This document shows positions 62,357 through 64,000 of a stretch of 64,000 nt of DNA, one piece after another. The DNA is from Bactericera cockerelli (lineage: Eukaryota; Arthropoda; Insecta; Hemiptera; Triozidae). The notes below the pieces were generated by a model. It had not been told where the DNA came from and made no database searches. It was given only the letters and a program-made list of their open reading frames with translations. The stretch is taken from assembly GCA_024516035.1 (NCBI GenBank), contig CM044964.1:27622717-27686716 (forward strand), written 5' to 3'. The position numbers and the translations under genes were made by a program. Within the stretch, counting starts at the first letter, position 1. Each line of letters starts with the position of its first letter.

Positions 62357-62417
62357 AGAGAGAGAGAGAGAGGCAAAGAGAGAGAGAGAGGCAAAGAGAG
62401 AGAGAGAGAGAGAGAGA
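62357..62417. repeat. (GA)n microsatellite
   Basis: AGAGAGAG runs interrupted by two GGCAAAGAGAG words. Confidence 0.9.
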
Positions 62418-64000
62418 AGGGCAAGAAGGTTGTCCCTCTACCTTCTGAGTTAGAACTAAGGTACTAAAGTCACCATTGGTTTCAAAAATTTGTGTGAGGA
62501 GAATCCATAGTGTGTACTATGGCTAAATAAAAAATGGCAACAGTCTTTTATTTTGTAGTCATGAATTTTTTGCTGGCTCTGGCGTTCGGACCGGGTGGAC
62601 TAGCTTACCACTGAGCTAATCGTGCGCGTCTAATCGTTTCTCATTGAACATACTAACACAAAATGTTTTTTTAAATACCTTTTTGTTTATATCAAAATAG
62701 TATAAAACATAATAAAGACTGCAAAAGTTTATTAATTTTACAAAATATTATCTTGTATTTTTCAAGACTTCTATTAAGAGTTGGCAATCGGTAAATATTA
62801 TTTTGTTAATTAATTAGTATTGTTTATGATAGAAGAACCTACCTACATATTTACCTGGATTTATTTCATAAACTCTATTTTCGTTTGGAAAATTCGCTAG
62901 TTTTTTTTCTCTCGTAGGGAAGCATAAGAAAAACCATCCTTACATTATCAAGGCAGTCTCTGAGGGGCTTACATGAATAATAATTAGGTATGTGTATTGT
63001 GATACCAATAGTATCTGATATAATTCAATTTACAGATGGTATTACCCCAAAAAAACCATAAGTTGTTGGTGTAATTTAAAATATTCCATCAGATTTTTTT
63101 GATAATTAAAATAATATTGACCGTCGTGAATTGATCGGTCATGCGTCTTACACTCTTAGCACTACCACATCTAGCTAACACCACTGACAATCTCAGAAGC
63201 ACGAAATTTATCATTTGAATTTTCCTAAACTGGCTGATGAAGGCATGTAAGACCGCGGTATTCAAAAAAAGCAATGTAAACAATTTTTGTAAACAATACA
63301 AGACGCCCTTACACAGTCTACAGCTAGAAAACTCTTAGAATTTTTGAAGAGTTTTTGGCAAACATCTAATAATTTTTCCCAGAAGATCACGTGATAAAAA
63401 ATCGTAAAATTATTTTTTAACATCCTCGGGGCGGCCGCCAACTTTTATCAAACTTGCCCATGTCTGTGCCAAAATTTGTTCGGACAAATGTCGAGTGTTT
63501 TATTTAGTAAAAAAGTTTTTTTGGGTGTTTTTTTTCTGTTCAGGTGTAAAAAAATATGACAAACCAAATCGTAAAAAACAAAGCAGTGTAGCTAGAAACA
63601 TCGAAATTTTGTTGGCTTTCTGCAAAATTGTTCAGAATCAATTCATCTTAAACTTTAAAAAAGTACTGACCTGAAGAATAAGCCAAAGTCGGACTTTTTC
63701 GGAAAGTTGCAAAAAATCACTTTGTGCAGTTACGAAGGCGAATCCGAAAAAAACGGATTGCAGATCCGGCCCGGAAATGTCGTCAGTAATCTACCATTAA
63801 CGGGTGTAAACGTTTTTTTGGTCCACCCTGTATGTAGCGTCGAATTTAAGAAATGCTTGAATTGAATTGAAATTTACTGTGATAATATACAATATTGTAT
63901 GAACACAATTGCTGCTTAAATCTAAGATAATAATGCTTAGACCATTTGGGAAAGAAATTGATTGAAATTACGGGTGATCCCCGTTCCAATCATTTTCTTT

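Larger units (their letters stand above)
61164..63830. mobile_element. TA-flanked element with long inverted arms and DDE-transposase remnant
   Basis: Ends CAGGGTGGACCAAAAAAACG and its inverse, TA borders. Inverted arms of about 450 bp (61164-61620 and 63380-63830). The interior holds a Helitron-like insertion, a GA microsatellite and the tail of a transposase frame (62110-62338). This links the CAGGGT-ended foldbacks of the window to a transposase-bearing ancestor. Confidence 0.75.

Overview
This window is nuclear DNA from an animal, almost certainly an arthropod and probably an insect. The evidence is AT-rich sequence, genes split by GT-AG introns, and dense transposon debris. A hemipteroid insect is possible, but the sequence alone does not fix the order. 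Nothing bacterial is present: no operons, no ribosome binding sites, no CRISPR array.

Four host genes can be read with intact splice phases. (1) SIL1, minus strand, 12006-6582, six exons, 524 aa, with a signal peptide and a C-terminal KDEL. It is the nucleotide-exchange factor for BiP in the ER. (2) A sesquipedalian/PHETA-type PH-domain protein, plus strand, 15372-16792, two exons, 239 aa, an endosomal OCRL-binding adaptor. (3) A nucleoplasmin-like histone chaperone, minus strand, 28384-18863, five exons, 184 aa. Its introns carry at least thirteen box C/D snoRNAs in four sequence families, so the gene is also a snoRNA host. (4) PSMD2/Rpn1, the 26S proteasome base subunit, plus strand, from 30268. 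Thirteen exons (about 824 codons) lie in the window and the last ~80-90 codons lie beyond its right end.

The most unusual content is in PSMD2. At five exon borders (3' ends of exons 6, 7, 9 and 12; 5' end of exon 13) a piece of exon together with its splice site has been copied into the adjoining intron. In intron 12 (50764-58307) this makes up most of a 7.5-kb intron: 15 extra copies of the exon 12 end with its donor, then 11 extra copies of the exon 13 start with its acceptor. The second set sits in a block of six units that has itself been duplicated. Intron 6 also holds an inverted, nearly identical copy of exons 3 and 4. This copy lies inside a composite Tigger/pogo-like transposon that is flanked by TA and whose outer ends are both Tigger ends. 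The arrangement fits read-through gap repair from the Tigger in intron 4. It means the pre-mRNA can fold into a ~2-kb hairpin containing proteasome exons.

Mobile elements: an apparently intact R4/Dong-clade non-LTR retrotransposon (1156 aa) inserted in a (TAA)n tract of the nucleoplasmin gene; a CR1/Jockey-like element with a PHD-finger ORF1, cut off inside its RT; several 5'-truncated LINE tails; a 5S-rRNA-derived SINE with a perfect target-site duplication; several tRNA-derived SINE families; TA-flanked foldback elements ending in CAGGGT, one holding a DDE-transposase remnant; a TTAA-flanked MITE; and Helitron-like repeats.

Layout: 1-6.5 kb repeats and unassigned DNA; 6.6-12 kb SIL1; 12.6-14.7 kb nested inverted repeats; 15.4-16.8 kb PHETA; 18.4-28.4 kb nucleoplasmin/snoRNA host; 28.5-30.2 kb divergent promoter region; 30.3-58.5 kb PSMD2; 58.5-63.8 kb a run of foldback elements inside PSMD2 intron 13.
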